A stretch of DNA of 64,000 nt from Strongyloides papillosus (GCA_005656395.1 SRSI01000050.1:1922001-1986000), one strand, 5' to 3'; shown: positions 1 through 10,428, counted from the stretch's first letter. Program-made: numbers and translations. The notes: generated by a model not told the origin, from the sequence alone.

Positions 1-1
1 T

Positions 2-283
2 TTTCATGTCGTTGATTTTAAAAATAATCTAATTGAAGCGATTGAGTATGATTTAAAATTTGAAATTGAAGGAATGCTTTTTGTAAAATTAAATATATTA
101 GGTGAAAAAAAAAGCTTTCCATTAAGTTCTCTAGTATCAAAGAAATCGGAATTCTATTTAGAATTATTTAAAAATACTATATTTTTTCCCAATGAAAATT
201 ATTATAAAAATTACTCATTTCCAAATATATCTAGCTATCGAAATGAATATATGTCAATGAAGAAAAACTTTTTTGTTGAATAA
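2..283 (+). CDS. 3' end of an unrecognised gene
   Basis: The reading frame is open from the first bases of the window to a TAA at 281-283, giving about 93 residues of a protein whose start lies outside. The visible part is rich in Phe, Lys and Asn and has no obvious motif, membrane span or repeat. I do not recognise the family. The first in-frame ATG (74) is probably internal, because the frame upstream of it stays open to the edge and looks equally protein-like. Composition matches the other genes here. It could also be a terminal exon. Confidence 0.5.
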   Translation, partial: FHVVDFKNNLIEAIEYDLKFEIEGMLFVKLNILGEKKSFPLSSLVSKKSEFYLELFKNTIFFPNENYYKNYSFPNISSYRNEYMSMKKNFFVE

Positions 284-510
284 TTTAGCATTTAAGGGTA
301 ATTATTATAAATGAGTAACGAGACTAAATGTTTTTGTAAACTATACAATTTATGTCATTTAATTCTTTACTACTTAATTCTCTTAATATTTACTATTTTA
401 TACTTAAACATTAAAAATATTTAACTTTTAATATTTATTTTTCTTAATATTTATTAAATTATATTTAAATATTAGAATATTTAATTTTTGCTATTTAATT
501 TTTTTAAGTG
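284..510. other. AT-rich spacer, nothing recognised
   Basis: Very AT-rich sequence between the partial gene and the first copy of the BAF repeat unit. It contains several short imperfect repeats of the type TTAATATTTA. I see no gene or RNA here. Confidence 0.5.
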
Positions 511-3499
511 TAATATATAAATCCTGTTAGATTTTCAATCTTCTTTAAAGTAAATGCTATTTCACTTACTTTTTTATCTTAATTTAAAATAAAGACTTTT
601 TTATACCTATTTCTAATTAATACATGTACTTCAAGCACGGTTGATCTATCAGAAGTAAGTTTTTGGTTGATATTTAATATTAAAAAGTTATTCTCGATGT
701 TACATCAATTTCATAATTCATGGAAATATTTATACAATTATCAAGATACATATAATTAAAGAAAATTTCAAGCAGTACAGAGAATATGATGTTTAGAATG
801 TTTGGGATTTTTATTTATGGTGATATTGACTTTTTTGGGTGGAAACTCTCGAAAGAAATAAATGTTTATTACCTTTAATGAGAATAAATATTATACTTGT
901 GTGGTACCAATTATGATAAGCAAAATCTAGAATGTTTAAAAGTGCCTCCAAGCTTCATAAAATTAATTTAACATAGAATTTGACATATTCACTTCATTTT
1001 TAAAATTGCATTTTTAAAAATTCGAGTGTAAATACTTGAAACAAGGAACAAACGATAATTGGTTGTACGACAAAATGCGACAGGGACTTCATTATAATCA
1101 TTTCTAAAAGATTATTAAACCATTATCTTCTTTTTTATCCTAACAAACTTATGAATAAAACAATTTTCTGATAAAACTTTTAAAACAGATGAAGAAATGA
1201 CACTAATAAAACACAACTTTTTTTACTGGTAAGTGATAAATTTCATGGTAGTTTCATTTCTTAATATTAATTGAGTTTTACATAAAAATTTAATTTCATT
1301 AACCTCATATTAATTAAGTCATATGTATTTAACTGTTAAGTTTTTTTCTGGCATGGCCATCACCTTTGCATCTATAATTTAACTACTCATCTTTAGTTTT
1401 CACTAATAATGTACTAAACTTTTTGTACTACTCTGACATTAGACATACCTTTCAAACAAATTGTAAACCCATTTTTATTTCATTTATTATAAGGAAAATT
1501 ATTTCTTGAACAAAACTATATTTTAAGAACAAAAAAATAGTCTTTTTAAAAGATAACTTAGTCATAACAACACGAAATAAAAATGAACATATTATTTAAC
1601 TATTTATTCATAATAATCCATTACAATATGATAAAGTTAAAAAATTTTGTGGAGAGGATAAAATAAATCATCTTCCAGATCTCCTTAACTACAGACTTAG
1701 ACATAAATTATTTGTGTTTTCCAGAGGAGCTCTTTGAAGAATTTCCAGCAGATTTACCGGAACTTTTGGAAGTTGTATGATGGACAACAGTGGACTTGCT
1801 TCCATGACTGTATTGGTATGCATAGCTTACATGAAATTCGCCTTTAACGGTACCCTGTAAAACTAGTTCAAGGAATCAATTAAATCAAAACTTACGGCGC
1901 TTTGGGATTTTTGCGTAGATACCTTAGTAACTCCGGGAACTGCGATTACATTCTTGTTGCCCATGGGGCCACAGGTAGAAGTAGTATGCTTTTTGCCTGA
2001 AGACATATTGCAATATCTGAAAAAATCCAACAAAAAATTAGAAACCAATGTTAAAAAATATTATTACAATCACATTGCGAATGATGAAATAATAATTAAA
2101 ACGACATGAATTTTTTTATGAACTACAATATGGGTATTTAGTTAAAGACAATACTTGGAGAATATAATAACAAGAAGGATTTTGTCTAATCTCTGTTATT
2201 ATACATATTGTGACAAATCTAATTAAAATGTGTAGTACATTTAAATCTTATTCCATACTTTCCTACAAAAAAAAGGTATACTACCAATAACAAAATAACG
2301 ATTCTGTCTCATAAAATCTCATTGCCTACTCATATACATCTTATTTTGATTATCAGTTGATATAGTTAAGTCGTTTCAAAAAAGGATACGAGACAGTGAT
2401 TCGACTAAAAAAAACTAGTAAAATAATTTTAAAATCTTTTCTTATGGAGCAATATTCAGGGCGAAAGATATATATATATTCTGTACAACAGATAAAACAA
2501 ATTTAATAGATTTCAAATAAATATGAAGTAACTACTTGTAATTGATAAGACTGAGGGCCTACAAGAAAGTGAAAGACAATATAATTAAGTGAATCAGAAA
2601 CCTTCTTATTACTTATCAAACATGTAGCTTATAGAAAAATAAATAAACTATTGAAGGTATAGTGAATAAGCCAACCCCAGGAACATGCAAAAGTAGGTAG
2701 TTACAATGATATGACGACATAAAAAAAGTACGACACAATTTTAAAACGAATAAATTTCGCAAGCCTCATAGTTTATATATCTAAAATATCTGGCGAAAGA
2801 ATTTTCTGGAAACAGAAAAAAGGAAGGCAAGATTTGGGATAGTGATTTTCTAGACTCTTGATACATCCACGAATAATAAAAAGTCTTAGAGATTAAAGAT
2901 TAAATGGAATGGTTGGTAAAGTACTATACCTTTACTAACTACTGTGATTTAACAAAACAGAGAAAGTAGATGAAAAGATTTTTTGACAGCATAAACGAAA
3001 GTCACCCTAAATTTTTCTTCACCATGGTAAAAGTATGTGATAACAAATTTTGAAATGATGAAGTTATCTAATGTGCAACATGTTCACTATAATTATATTT
3101 TGCAAAAAATCAAAGTTTTATTTTGAAACAATCTTTACATAAAACTCTTCAATTGATATGGATGTAGTAAACTTCTGAAATATAAGATTACAAAAAAATT
3201 GCTTCAAAATAACTACACTACTATTGTGAACTTAAAATCACTCATAAATTTTCAATTATATTAAAAGAAGATGTGATTTAGAATTTTAAAGAAATATAAA
3301 TATTTTCCTTGTTACTAATGATAACATTGATAAATTTGTTATTACCATGTTGAAGATTAAGAAATATTAAAACAATGTTATTAAATATTTTTAAATGGAT
3401 GTTATGTTGTAATAATCAGGCTATGGGTGCTTGAAAATTACAATATAATAAAGTGATATTTAAGAAGCGAATATTGGAGATAAACTTATATTATCTTTG
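511..3499. repeat. BAF tandem duplication, unit a
   Basis: This is the first copy of a segmental tandem duplication. The unit opens with a landmark reading AAATCCTGTTAGATTT near 522. Next comes a block with the words TACTTCAAGCAC, GTTTGGGATTTTTATTT and ACTAATAAAACACAAC, then a BAF-like gene on the minus strand, then an AT-rich tail. The same order returns from 3500. Outside the gene (1708-2006) no other coding region is evident, although AG acceptors and short frames occur by chance. Copies differ by many substitutions and indels, so the duplication is not recent. Confidence 0.7.
1708..2006 (-). CDS. BAF-like protein, paralogue 1, C-terminal half replaced
   Basis: Two exons, 1896-2006 and 1708-1854, joined by a 41-base GT-AG intron, encode about 85 residues. 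The first 37 residues align with barrier-to-autointegration factor, a small DNA-bridging protein of the nuclear envelope: a K-H pair near residue 6, G-PMG-K, then V-P-G-V. The second exon starts at the same place as in the two paralogues (GTVK against GIVK). It keeps only a hint of the F-Y helix and then runs into a Ser/Lys/His-rich tail. The helix-hairpin-helix glycine pair is broken (PGVT instead of GIG), so DNA binding as in normal BAF is doubtful. A TTTTTTCAG acceptor 11 bases before the ATG suggests trans-splicing. It may be a new-function paralogue or a decaying one; there is no premature stop. Confidence 0.65.
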
Positions 3500-5726
3500 T
3501 AATATATAAATCCTGTTAGATTTCCAATCTATTTAAAGTAAATACTATTTCACCTACTTTTTTTATCTTAATTAAAATTCAAAACTTTTTTCTATCAATA
3601 TCCAATTAACATATGTACTTCAAGCACAGTTGATTCGTCAACGACAAACCTTTGGTTTATGGGTAGTATAAAAATGTTATCTTGATGTTACATGAATTGT
3701 TGACCCATAAAACTGTTGTACAATTGCCAATATACATATAATCGAAGAAAATTTCTGACAGATCATAAAGTATCTAATGTCAGAATGTTTGGGATTTTTA
3801 TTTTCGGTGATATTGACTTTTTGGGGTAACTTTTCAACAGAGATAAGTGTTTACTACCTTTCATGAGGATAAATATTATAGTTGTGTAGTACCAATAATA
3901 ATAATTAAGATGTAGAATGTTTAAAAGCACTTCCAACCTTCAAAAAAATTGATGTAATATAAAATTTAACATACTTGCTTCATTTTTAAAATAATACTTT
4001 TATAAAATTGAATGTAATTATTTGAAACAAGGAGCAAACGAAAATTGGCAGCATGGCAAAAGGAGACAAGAGCTTCATTTTAATCAATCTCAAAAAAATT
4101 GTTAAATCATAATTTTATATTAACATAAACATGAATAGAATAAATTTTTTTGATAAAAACTACTAGAATAAAGTGTGGAAATGACACTAATAAAACACAA
4201 CTTTTCTTGTTCTTAGGCAAAAAACTTCACGGTAGTTTCATTTTTAAGATTAACCAAGTTCTATATAAGAATTTAATTAAATCAACTTCCTGTTAAAGCA
4301 TAATTATTTAATTGTTTAGTTTTTTTTAATATGATCACAATCCTTCGATCTATAATTTAATTCATTTTTAATTAATTCTAAAAACATTAAATCATTGTGC
4401 TATTCTTGTACCAGACCATTCAAATAAATTGCAAACTAATTTATCCCATTAACTTTAAAGAAAATGATTTTATGAAAAGAATTATGTTCCAAAAAACTAA
4501 AAAACAAAAACTTTTTAAAGATGATTTATTAAAGTAACAAAAGTTAAGAGGAAACACATCTCTTAGATATTTTTTATAACAATTCGTTAAAATCTAAGAG
4601 ATTCTCTAAAGGAGTCTACAAGTCTCCCGATCGTCTTTTGGACTCTAGTTATAAATCCATCATGGGGTTTATAATACTCTGAAAAACACCGAGCACACAT
4701 CTCTGCGTTTTTTTTATCAATTCCAAACTGAATATTCAGTTTCAAAATAAATTTAGCATCATTTCTTTTTTCCCCTAAATAGATTAAATACAATTGGTGT
4801 GCTGTCTTAATACCCTACAAAACTGATTCAAGAAATTAAAAGAATCAAAACTTACGCTACTTTGAAGTTTTTTTCCGTTTGCCTTGGCAATACCTGGGAC
4901 AGTAGTAACATTTTTTGCCGTCATAGGTTCACTGATAAACCTATCATGCTTATTCATTGGAGCCATATTAATGTCTGAAAATAATTCCAAAAATTATTAA
5001 TTAATTTTAAAATATTATTATAATAATATTATGGATCAAGAAATAATAATTGAAACGAACTGAAGTTCTTTATGAAATATAAATAAAAAAATTACAGAAA
5101 CCAAAAGCTTATATAGGCTACGATAAGGTGTTGATTCTATTATCGTAGAATTTTACTGTATATTATTTGAAATTTTTTTAATTGACATAAATAAGTTTTG
5201 TGTAAAACTAAGGTTCAATTTAAAAAACATTACAATTTAACAAAATAAATAGTGCTAATAAAATGAAAACTTTTCAACATAAACAAAATCTCTCTAATTT
5301 CTCTTACCTTAATAAAACCGATATTATCAATTTTTGAGAAGACAAAATTATTTACTAACATTATTATTTATGTTTTAATATATAACATCCACATTATATT
5401 TTTATTTTTGATATTATTGTTTTATTTTGACACATTGTTTATATAAGAATGAAGAAAATTTCGAAATACTAAATTACAAAAGAAACTGTTTAAAAATGAT
5501 CAGTTTATAGTTATGAAAATAAAATCACTATTACTTTTTCACTAATATGATAAGAATATCCGATTTAGAATTTGCAAAAAATATATATATTTTCTTTGTT
5601 ACTAGTGATTTAATGGATAAAATTTTTACTATTACATAAAGATTATGAAATATTAAAATAAAGTTAATGCAATGTCTTTAAATGGATATTTATGCTTTAA
5701 TTAACAAGCTAGTTGCTCGAATTGTT
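3500..5726. repeat. BAF tandem duplication, unit b
   Basis: Second copy of the duplicated block. The landmark AAATCCTGTTAGATTT recurs near 3512, followed in the same order by the TACTTCAAGCAC word near 3614, GTTTGGGATTTTTATTT near 3787, ACTAATAAAACACAAC near 4187 and then a BAF-like gene at 4587-4966. It is about 0.75 kb shorter than unit a, mostly in the stretch upstream of the gene's start. I see no other gene in it. Confidence 0.7.
4587..4966 (-). CDS. BAF-like protein, paralogue 2
   Basis: Exons 4856-4966 and 4587-4814 around a 41-base intron encode about 112 residues. It resembles barrier-to-autointegration factor along the whole usual length. Residues 6-37 hold KHDRFISEPM and a V-P-G-I hairpin region. 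Exon 2 holds the GIKTAHQLYLIYLGEKRND segment, equivalent to the G-F-D-K-A-Y...K-K-D-E-D part of BAF, followed by the last helices. BAF is normally 89 residues; this copy has some 25 extra C-terminal residues. The hairpin reads PGIA rather than GIG, losing one conserved glycine. The intron is at the same codon boundary (after residue 37) as in the other two copies. A TTTTCAG acceptor sits just before the ATG. Family assignment is firm; DNA binding is uncertain. Confidence 0.8.
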
Positions 5727-6190
5727 GTATAGAAATCCTGTTAGATTTCCGATCTATTTAATGTGAATGCTACTTCACTATCTTTTTTATCGTTATGAAT
5801 ACATAGTGTAGCAATTTTAGGATAAAAACACATTTTAATTATTAAATTATTTTATTACTTAAAATTACTGTCGCCACTAAATATAATTATATTTAAAAAC
5901 TTTTTGTTTGGATTTTAAGAATAAAAAAATTCATGCTTTTAAAAATTTAAATTTTTTTATATTTTCAAAGCACAGCGATACTTTTATAATATTATTCTAT
6001 AAATCAGTAGATATTATAGAGCATACGTATGTTTAATATTGTACAAATATTTTGCTTAAAAAATTGATAATATTTCTGCGAAGATAAAAAAGGTTAAGTA
6101 TAATTTTTTAAATAAAAAGTTCCTTTACTAATTTATATCTTTTTATTAAACATAGTATATTTTATTATACAATGATATAAAAAAAGCTGG

Positions 6191-6232
6191 CCTTGTGGGC
6201 AAGTCGCGACGAGCGAAGTGAATTCGAGGCTT
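6191..6232 (-). repeat. GC-rich downstream element of the TIL gene
   Basis: A GC-rich island in very AT-rich DNA, a few bases after the TIL stop codon. On the minus strand it contains TTCGCTCGTCGCGACTTGCC followed by CACAAGG. The same core, CGCTCGTCGC then ACTTACCCACAGGAA, lies downstream of seven of the eight astacin genes. Function is unknown: it could be a fragment of a dispersed repeat or a shared 3'-UTR element. Confidence 0.6.
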
Positions 6233-6235
6233 GTT

Positions 6236-7136
6236 TTATTTAGGGCAATTGTCTTTAGGAACGCATACTCCATTATCATTTCTTAGGAATCCTTTACTAC
6301 AGACACACGCACCAGGACCGCAAATTTCAATACACATTTTGTCTTCTTTCTTGCATGTACCTTCACATCTGTTTCCACATTTATTCCATGTTTCGTTTTT
6401 TTTACATTTTCTAGTTGGAATTGGTGTATCTTTGCATCTTCGAGGACGTTTTCCTAGTATTTTAATAATCATTTTTGATCGAGGTGGTTTATTTTTAGGA
6501 TCTTCATTAGGACAATCAGATTTAAGAATGCAATTGTTGTCATTATCCAATGATGCTGTAACAACACAATAACATCCTGGTTTCTTACATTCTCTTGTAC
6601 ACATGACTGGACCACCACATTTATCATTGCAAGTCCCACATTCGAGATAAGTATAATTTTTTGGACATGTCTTTGAGTCATCAACAATTACAGCAGGGGG
6701 GTCGACTGGTTCTGCAGATTCAGGTTGTGGACAGTCACTCTCAAGAATGCAACTACCGTGCTCATTTAATAGATACCCAGAATTACAATAACAGCCTGGA
6801 GGTCTACACATCATAGTACAGGCCATTTCTCTATTAAGACATGTTCTTTCACACCCTCCACATTCAGTATATGTCATATTTTGACGGCATGTTCTATCAG
6901 TTAAAGTAGCATTGCCTGGTTCATCAATTTTGGTATCAATAAATCCAGGAAGTCTAACTCTTACTGGACCAAATTTTCCTTTCATATTTTGAATAGCTTT
7001 ATTCTTAAAGTCATTATTCTGTCCATGTGTAACAGAAACAGTCGATACTAACAAAATTATTGAAAACTATAAGAAAAGAAACATTAGAAAGATAAAATGT
7101 TGAAAAATTAATACGGTTTACCTTAACAAATTTCAT
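6236..7136 (-). CDS. Secreted three-domain TIL protease inhibitor
   Basis: Exon 1 (7122-7136) gives only MKFVK; after a 55-base intron exon 2 (6236-7066) gives the rest, 281 residues in all. Residues 1-20 form a clear signal peptide. Three trypsin-inhibitor-like (TIL) domains follow at about 65-118, 139-191 and 226-280, each with the full ten cysteines. In this family the bond attacked by the target protease lies between Cys5 and Cys6. The three loops here are CTMMC, CTREC and CIEIC. The second matches a trypsin-type site with Arg at P1, the first looks suited to chymotrypsin or elastase, and the third has Glu and is unusual. The domains are separated by proline-rich linkers. TIL proteins of nematodes inhibit serine proteases, in parasites often those of the host. 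A TATA box lies about 45 bases upstream of the start. Confidence 0.88.
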
Positions 7137-7180
7137 TGCTCCTTCCGAAATGTAATGATAATATTTTCTCTTTAATTCTA

Positions 7181-7188
7181 TATTTATA
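7181..7188 (-). promoter_or_regulatory. Probable TATA box of the TIL gene
   Basis: On the minus strand the sequence reads TATAAATA, with its 3' edge about 45 bases before the ATG at 7136. No trans-splice acceptor is seen in between, so a short ordinary 5' UTR is likely. Confidence 0.5.
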
Positions 7189-7677
7189 CATAATTATATT
7201 GTGTTATCGAATCACTTTGATTCCACCATCCTTTTTTATTTTCGCACATAATATTAACAGGGCTATTAAAAATTCTCAATTAAATACATTAGCCATCCAT
7301 AACGAACAATAGAAAGATTTGTTTAATTAATTATATTTTTGTTGTTATTATTTGTTTTAATAAATAAATATATTTATAAATATTCTTTTGTTTTATTTCT
7401 ATTAAGGAACTTGCTACACAACCGGAATCATAACGAAACCCATTTATTTTAAGAAAAATTAAACAATTTACAAAAATATGTTTTAAATTTTAAAAAATGA
7501 GTATTTTTAAAGATAACATGGCCGATTTGTCAAAACATCTCTGTAGTTAATCTTCTCCTCGAGTCAAGAAAAAAAACACACCTTTTGAATATTTATTTAT
7601 ACCAATCAACAAGAGGTTAATGAAAATTAAAATGAACAAACATTGTCTTTTATATTTCCTTTATTACAGATTTAATT

Positions 7678-7988
7678 TTATTTATGGCGTCTAGCATACT
7701 CTGAGATACTTTCTGTGATTTGATCAATATTTACGGCATCTACATGAAATTGGCTCTTAAGCCACTCTTTAAATTCGTTATCATCTTTACCCATAAATAA
7801 ATACATCCCGTACAATTGGAATGCTTTTACGATACCCTTTAAAATTAATTCAAGAAATTAAATTAACTAAAACTTACACCATCTCGAAATTTTTTTGACA
7901 ATACATTACCAACACCGGGAATTGCTTTTACCTTCTTGTCACCCATAGGTCTCTCAGTAAAATTTTGAAACTTTTTTGTTGGAGACAT
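7678..7988 (-). CDS. Barrier-to-autointegration factor, paralogue 3
   Basis: Exons 7878-7988 and 7678-7836 around a 41-base intron encode exactly 89 residues, the length of animal BAF. BAF is a dimeric protein that bridges DNA, binds LEM-domain proteins and lamin, and helps rebuild the nuclear envelope after mitosis. Of the three copies this is the most canonical. It has an E-R-PMG-D-K-V segment at residues 12-20 and a helix-hairpin-helix with PGVG at 24-27, in the place of the usual G-I-G. After that come the K-A-F-Q-L-Y-G-Y helix, the acidic-basic GKDDNEFKEWLK and a C-terminal helix. The intron falls after residue 37 as in the neighbours. A TTTTTTAG acceptor 11 bases before the ATG suggests trans-splicing. 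The exons are short, which makes the gene easy to miss. Confidence 0.85.
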
Positions 7989-9250
7989 TTTATTTACTAA
8001 AAAATAATCTTGTAAAAAATTTTCAAACTATGTTAAAATATAACAACACCAATATTTCAATTTAAACATTTTTTTATAAATATAATGTGAGAGATTTTCA
8101 AAAGAAAAAGAAATATATAGGTAATAATAAGGTGTTTGTTGTATCACAAAATTTTATTATCTCTTTTATAGTGCTTGATATCACTAGTTAATTCATATAA
8201 CTTTTGATTTGAAAGATGGTATATACAACTATCCCATGATAAAAAAATATATTTGTCGGCATAAGTGAAAATCACCTTAAATCTATCTACACAATAGTTA
8301 GAAATAGGTGGTAACAAATTTTGAGAAAGTAAGGTTATTTGTTATAACTTGTATCTTGATTTATAACTTCCTTATTATATTTTTATTTCGGGGTATTAAA
8401 GTTTTATTTTGAGATAATATTTATTTAAGAATGAGTTAAATTTTGAAATTGTAAATTACAAAAAAATTATTTAAAAATGATTATTTTGTAGTTGTGAAAA
8501 TAAAATCACTCATAAATTTCCAATCACATAATAAAGACACATCATTTAGAATTTACAGAAGATATACATAATTACTTTATCAATAATGATGTAAAGGATA
8601 AGATTGTTATTTTAATTTTGAATAAAAAACTTTTTATACCAATTTCCAATTAATACATATACTTCAATCACAGTTGATTTGTTAGGAGTGTTTGGTTGAT
8701 GAATAATATAAAAAAAGTTGTTCTTAGTGTTACACCAATTCTCAACCCATAGAAATGTTTATAAAATTACCGAGATACATATAACTGACAAAAAACTCTA
8801 TAGATAACAGAGATTAAAACACCCAAATATTTTGAACAATTTATTCTTCATAACAGTAGATTCTATTAAGAAAAAACCTTTTGAAAAAAATGAATACAAA
8901 TAACTTCCTGTTAAAATAGCAACACGCCTTGTAAAGTAAATTTTAAAACAACGTGATATCAACCACAACCAATGAAAGATAAAAGATATATTTATTCTAT
9001 AAATATACTTCTATATAATTATGTGGGCAAAAAAATATAAGTTAACACTACAATGTATTTTTATTGAGAGATGTCCATTCAATTGTTGAAAAAAATTTGT
9101 ATGAGTGGTTGCTGGTTATAATACCGAAATATTGACAGATAGGAATTATCTTTGATGTTAAAATTCCATCAAAATAAGAAAGATAAATGCGTATATAGTT
9201 TAAAAATAAATGAGGAAATGGAAAGAGATGTTAGAAATTCCACAAAAATA

Positions 9251-9264
9251 GTCCTAAAAAGGAC
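9251..9264 (-). terminator. Histone 3'-end stem-loop of H2A
   Basis: On the minus strand GTCCT-TTTT-AGGAC forms a five-pair stem with a four-base loop, about 50 bases after the H2A stop and preceded by CCCAACG. This is the layout of the replication-dependent histone stem-loop bound by SLBP, which replaces a poly(A) tail. Confidence 0.75.
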
Positions 9265-9317
9265 CGTTGGGATTAATTAGAGGCTTCAAAAGTGTGGACA
9301 TAAATATTTTTTCTTGT

Positions 9318-9704
9318 TTACTCAGCTGGTTCATCGGCAGCCTTCTTTGGAATGAGTGATGATGGTATATTTGGAAGAACACCACCTTGAGCAATAGTTA
9401 CACCACTAAGAAGTTTATTCAACTCTTCGTCATTTCTAATTGCCAATTGAAGATGTCTTGGGTTGATTCTGGTTTTCTTATTATCACGGGCAGCATTACC
9501 AGCCAACTCGAGAACTTCAGCAGCGAGATATTCAAGAACGGCAGCAAGGTAAACAGGTGCACCAGCACCAACACGTTCAGCATAATTTCCCTTCCGGAGC
9601 ATACGATGAAGACGACCAACTGGGAATTGAAGTCCAGCACGACTGGAACGACTTTTTGATTTTCCTGTAGTCTTAGCTTTTCCTCCTTTACCACGTCCAG
9701 ACAT
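9318..9704 (-). CDS. Histone H2A
   Basis: An intronless gene of 128 residues encodes core histone H2A, which pairs with H2B in the nucleosome. The basic N-tail [10 protein letters not shown], the [10 protein letters not shown] segment, the [20 protein letters not shown] helix and the acidic patch at RNDEEL are all present. The C-terminal tail ([13 protein letters not shown]) is short and lacks an SQ motif, so this is canonical H2A rather than H2A.X or H2A.Z. It is divergently arranged with H2B across 294 bases and ends in a histone stem-loop, pointing to S-phase expression. Confidence 0.97.
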   Translation of the reverse strand: MSGRGKGGKAKTTGKSKSRSSRAGLQFPVGRLHRMLRKGNYAERVGAGAPVYLAAVLEYLAAEVLELAGNAARDNKKTRINPRHLQLAIRNDEELNKLLSGVTIAQGGVLPNIPSSLIPKKAADEPAE

Positions 9705-9998
9705 AGTTAATTATTATTTTTAATACCACACTAGCAACACAACGCAACAAAAATGAGTAGTATACTCGTTGAATATCGATACCCAGCTGTTATTATATAC
9801 ACATTTATCGTGTGCAGGAGGATGTACCAAAAGTATGTCGATTCATATACTTATATGCGTTCGCGACGCATATTCAATGCGTCACGATAAAACTCCTCCC
9901 AACACACACATAAGAAATATATATAATCTGAAAAATTGACTGACACGTCACTCGTGTTTAGGCGTTTTGTTATTTTCTAAGTAACTCTACTGCTTACT
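9705..9998. promoter_or_regulatory. Bidirectional H2A/H2B promoter
   Basis: A 294-base region lies between the two divergent histone starts. TATA-like elements occur near 9792-9801 (read towards H2A) and near 9919-9929 (read towards H2B). Between them lie the most CpG-rich bases of the area, around 9855-9890. There is no trans-splice acceptor in front of either ATG, as expected for histone genes. Confidence 0.65.
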
Positions 9999-10370
9999 AT
10001 GGCTCCACCAACCGCTTCAAAAGGAAAGAAGGCTGTAAAAAGCCAAAAATCCGTTCGTCCAGGAGATAAAAAAGGCAAAAGAAAGGCAAGAAAGGAGACA
10101 TACTCCGTTTACATCTATCGCGTTCTCAAACAAGTCCACCCTGATACCGGAATATCCTCAAAAGCTATGTCAATCATGAACTCTTTTGTCAACGATGTTT
10201 TTGAAAGAATTGCTGCTGAGGCTTCAAAACTCGCTCACTACAACAAGAAATCAACTATTTCATCAAGAGAAATCCAAACATCCGTCAGACTCATTCTTCC
10301 TGGAGAATTGGCAAAGCATGCTGTCTCTGAAGGAACAAAAGCCGTTACCAAGTACACCAGCTCTAAGTAA
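9999..10370 (+). CDS. Histone H2B
   Basis: An intronless gene of 123 residues encodes core histone H2B. A lysine-rich tail (residues 1-32) is followed by the fold beginning [23 protein letters not shown]. The remaining helices follow, ending in AVTKYTSSK, which holds the ubiquitylated lysine of the family. It shares a promoter region with H2A and ends in its own stem-loop. The protein looks fully canonical. Confidence 0.97.
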   Translation: MAPPTASKGKKAVKSQKSVRPGDKKGKRKARKETYSVYIYRVLKQVHPDTGISSKAMSIMNSFVNDVFERIAAEASKLAHYNKKSTISSREIQTSVRLILPGELAKHAVSEGTKAVTKYTSSK

Positions 10371-10412
10371 GGATGATAACTTTCAATTAATTATATTTAT
10401 ACCCATCCCAAC

Positions 10413-10428
10413 GGTCCTCCTCAGGGCC
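10413..10428 (+). terminator. Histone 3'-end stem-loop of H2B
   Basis: GGTCCT-CCTC-AGGGCC, 42 bases after the stop, forms a six-pair stem with one G-U pair and a four-base loop. The flank CCCAAC matches that of the H2A stem-loop. Confidence 0.75.

Larger units (their letters stand above)
5727..8880. repeat. BAF tandem duplication, unit c and a gene-less fragment of a fourth
   Basis: The landmark returns as AGAAATCCTGTTAGATTT near 5734 but the following block is soon interrupted. About 1.8 kb of unrelated sequence carrying the TIL gene lies between it and the third BAF copy (7678-7988). After that gene the unit tail resumes, including the AATAAGGTGTT word near 8128, which matches GATAAGGTGTT near 5123. 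A fourth unit starts near 8620 with TTTTTATACCAATTTCCAATTAATACATATACTTCAATCACAG, broken here only by degeneration, but it has no BAF gene and fades by about 8880. From there to 9250 I see nothing. Confidence 0.55.

Noticed and set aside
6180..6235. Bacterial origin or contamination, suggested by the GCGACGAGCGAAGTGA wording.
   Set aside because: Flanks are continuous nematode-type DNA with introns, and the same element recurs after seven astacin genes, so it is resident in this genome.
6231..6572. A 113-codon plus-strand frame over the TIL gene.
   Set aside because: It is antisense to the third and second TIL domains, whose cysteine pattern is unmistakable on the other strand.
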